DNA of 64,000 nt from Delftia acidovorans. Its GTDB lineage: Bacteria; Pseudomonadota; Gammaproteobacteria; Burkholderiales; Burkholderiaceae_C. Shown piece by piece: positions 62,350-64,000 of this stretch; the first letter of the stretch is position 1; each line of letters starts with the position of its first letter. The DNA is taken from contig JAITUC010000019.1 of the NCBI GenBank assembly GCA_031286585.1, positions 62,001 through 126,000 of the forward strand. Direction: 5' to 3'. Made by a program: the position numbers and the translations under genes. A model generated the notes under the pieces. That model did no database searches and was not told the DNA's origin. It saw only the letters and a list, made by a program, of their open reading frames with translations.

Positions 62350-63288
62350 ATGATTCCCGCCGCCCCTGAATCCGCCGAAACCGGCTCCGCACCCGCCCCA
62401 TCACCGTATGTCGGCCGCTTTGCGCCCTCGCCCACCGGCCTGCTGCATGCAGGCTCGCTGGTGGCGGCGCTGGCCAGCTGGCTGGATGCACGCGCCCATG
62501 GCGGCCGCTGGCTGGTGCGCATCGAGGACATAGACCCCCCGCGCTGCCAGCCCGGTGCCGGCACCGCCATCCTGAACCAGCTTGCCGCCTGCGGCCTGCT
62601 GCCGGACGATGAGCCTGTCTGGCAGTCCCGCCGCCACACCTTCTACGAAAGCGCACTGGAGCGGCTCAAGGCCAGCGGCCTGGCCTATCCCTGCGGCTGC
62701 ACGCGCAAGGACATCGAGGCAGCCTGGGACGACCTGGGCTGGGCCCATGAGCGCCATGTGGAGCGGCCCTACCCCGGCACCTGCCGCGAAGGCCTGCACG
62801 GCAAGAGCGCCCGGGCCTGGCGCTTTGCGCTGGACCGCTTCGCCCGCCATGACCCCGTTGTGCACTGGCAGGACCGCCGCTTGGGCGCACAGCAGCAGGA
62901 TGTGATCCAGGGCGTGGGAGACTTTGTCCTGCGCCGGGCCGACGGCCTGTGGGCCTACCAGTTGGCCGTGGTCGTCGATGACGGCCTGCAGGGCATCACC
63001 CATGTGGTACGCGGCGCCGACCTCGCCGACAATACGCCCCGCCAGATGCTGCTGCAGCGTGCCCTGGGCATAGGTCACCCGCAGTACCTGCACACGCCGC
63101 TGGTGCTCATGCCCGACGGCGAAAAGCTTTCCAAGCAGCATGGCGCCCCTGCGCTGGACCTCAGTGCCCCCGTGACGACGCTGCGCACCGCAGCCGCCCA
63201 CCTGGGACTGCCCCAGCCTTCTCCCCAGGCCGCATTGGGCGAAGCGCTGCAGTTCTGGGTCCAGGGCTGGCGCCATACATACAATTGA
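62350..63288 (+). CDS. gluQ: Glutamyl-Q tRNA(Asp) synthetase
   Basis: 312 residues, a truncated glutamyl-tRNA synthetase paralogue that attaches Glu to queuosine in tRNA-Asp. [20 protein letters not shown] holds the class I HIGH-like site (LHAG), the KMSKS-like loop is GEKLSKQHG, and the zinc site is CGC with downstream YPGTC. The anticodon-binding domain of GluRS is absent, as expected. It lies 40 bp upstream of trmB. Confidence 0.95.
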   Translation: MIPAAPESAETGSAPAPSPYVGRFAPSPTGLLHAGSLVAALASWLDARAHGGRWLVRIEDIDPPRCQPGAGTAILNQLAACGLLPDDEPVWQSRRHTFYESALERLKASGLAYPCGCTRKDIEAAWDDLGWAHERHVERPYPGTCREGLHGKSARAWRFALDRFARHDPVVHWQDRRLGAQQQDVIQGVGDFVLRRADGLWAYQLAVVVDDGLQGITHVVRGADLADNTPRQMLLQRALGIGHPQYLHTPLVLMPDGEKLSKQHGAPALDLSAPVTTLRTAAAHLGLPQPSPQAALGEALQFWVQGWRHTYN

Positions 63289-63328
63289 GCCCGTGAACCC
63301 AATTTCTTCCCCCCAAGCCGAGCAGTCC

Positions 63329-64000
63329 ATGGACGGCGATACCCCGAACACCATGTCCGCTGCCCCCGGTACGCCGCACGATTCCTCTTCACCCTCCACA
63401 CCTGCGGCCGCCCGTACCGGCCAGCCGCCCGAGGGCGTGGCCCATCCCAAGACCATCAAGAGCTATGTGCGCCGCGCAGGCCGCACCACGACAGGCCAGG
63501 CCAAGGCCTTCGAGGAACTGGGCCCGCGCTTCGTGCTGAACTACCGGGCCGCGCCGCTGGATGCGGCGGCCACCTATGGCCGCCAGGCCCCCCTGATCCT
63601 GGAGATCGGCTTCGGCATGGGCGAGGCCACGGCGCACATTGCGCGCGTGCGCCCCGATGACAACTTCCTGTGCTGCGAGGTGCACGAACCCGGCGTGGGC
63701 GCCCTGCTCAAGCGCATTGGCGAGCAGGACATCTCCAATATCCGCATCCTGCAGCACGACGCCGTCGAAGTCATCGACAACATGCTGCCCGAGGCCAGCC
63801 TGGACGGCATCCACATCTTCTTCCCCGACCCCTGGCACAAGAAAAAGCACAACAAGCGCCGCCTGATCCAGGAGCCGCTGGTGGCCAAGCTGGCCCGCCG
63901 GCTGCGTCCCGGTGGCTACATCCACTGCGCCACCGACTGGGAGCCCTATGCGGTCCAGATGCTGGAGGTGCTGGGTGCGGAACCCCTGCTGGCCAACACG
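63329..64000 (+). CDS. trmB: tRNA (guanine46-N7)-methyltransferase, 3' truncated
   Basis: The open frame runs off the window. After a low-complexity N-terminal extension of about 45 residues, the SAM-binding [14 protein letters not shown], then [13 protein letters not shown] and the TrmB signature [15 protein letters not shown] are clear. It makes m7G at position 46 of tRNA. Start: ATG 63329 or GTG 63293 (12 codons upstream); ATG 63353 is also possible. Confidence 0.92.
   Translation, partial: MDGDTPNTMSAAPGTPHDSSSPSTPAAARTGQPPEGVAHPKTIKSYVRRAGRTTTGQAKAFEELGPRFVLNYRAAPLDAAATYGRQAPLILEIGFGMGEATAHIARVRPDDNFLCCEVHEPGVGALLKRIGEQDISNIRILQHDAVEVIDNMLPEASLDGIHIFFPDPWHKKKHNKRRLIQEPLVAKLARRLRPGGYIHCATDWEPYAVQMLEVLGAEPLLANT

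Overview
This is a GC-rich window of ordinary bacterial chromosome, densely packed with genes. Gene content and protein character (a full iscRSUA-hscBA-fdx operon with dnaQ behind it, a Bug-type tricarboxylate-binding protein, several LysR/TetR/AraC regulators, YgiQ, BPSS1780-type DUF2189) point to a betaproteobacterium of the Comamonadaceae, probably close to Delftia or Comamonas. The genus is inferred from recall of protein families and was not checked by search. I found no rRNA, prophage, insertion sequence with a transposase, or CRISPR array.

Layout. 1-5.2 kb: end of a glutaredoxin-like gene, a small membrane protein, divergent rpiA/pyrD, a three-gene yqjD-yqjE-yqjK-like envelope/stress operon, and an FAD oxidoreductase of the L-2-hydroxyglutarate dehydrogenase type. 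5.3-12.1 kb (minus strand): the Fe-S cluster operon iscR-iscS-iscU-iscA-hscB-hscA-fdx, followed by dnaQ and two identical tRNA-Val(CAC) genes. An IscR-type site overlaps the iscR promoter, and an intrinsic terminator-like hairpin splits iscA from hscB. 12.1-22 kb: uvrB divergent from an aromatic/aspartate aminotransferase, a short class III CoA-transferase, a PAS-GGDEF-EAL protein, and YgiQ. 22-30.7 kb: an AraC regulator; a 162-bp MITE-like inverted repeat; a LuxR / FAD-monooxygenase / DUF2783 module with an 18-bp perfect dyad in its control region; a 55-aa small gene; a YigZ-type protein; and an M20 amidohydrolase plus Bug protein divergent from a LysR gene.

30.8-33.3 kb is the most accessory-looking part: an AT-richer stretch with a tiny secreted protein and a HAF/beta-propeller-like secreted protein, then an orphan Myb/SANT-like DNA-binding protein and a 12-bp tandem repeat. 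33.3-48.9 kb: a dihydrolipoamide dehydrogenase-like flavoprotein, an SbmA/YddA-type ABC transporter, Kup, a split chromate transporter (two overlapping genes), an aldo-keto reductase, a sirtuin, a TetR regulator divergent from a run of small VOC/SRPBCC/DUF1428 genes, rlmB, sstT (with a terminator-like hairpin in its leader) and divergent ybbA/tesA. 48.9-64 kb: DUF2189 membrane protein, a Tat-exported PhoD phosphatase, a MetC-family lyase, a BON lipoprotein, SulP / diguanylate cyclase / MinD-like ATPase overlapping in series, TrhO, a LysR-controlled-looking pirin-DoxX unit with a flavodoxin gene beyond it, an FAD amine-oxidase-like protein, gluQ and the start of trmB.

Most of the window is core metabolism and stress physiology. 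The observations best supported by sequence are control elements (terminator-like hairpins close to three start codons, dyads in regulator/target gaps, a shared TTGTCCTACAG element), the MITE-like repeat and the AT-rich secreted-peptide locus. No clearly new multi-gene system could be demonstrated from sequence alone.
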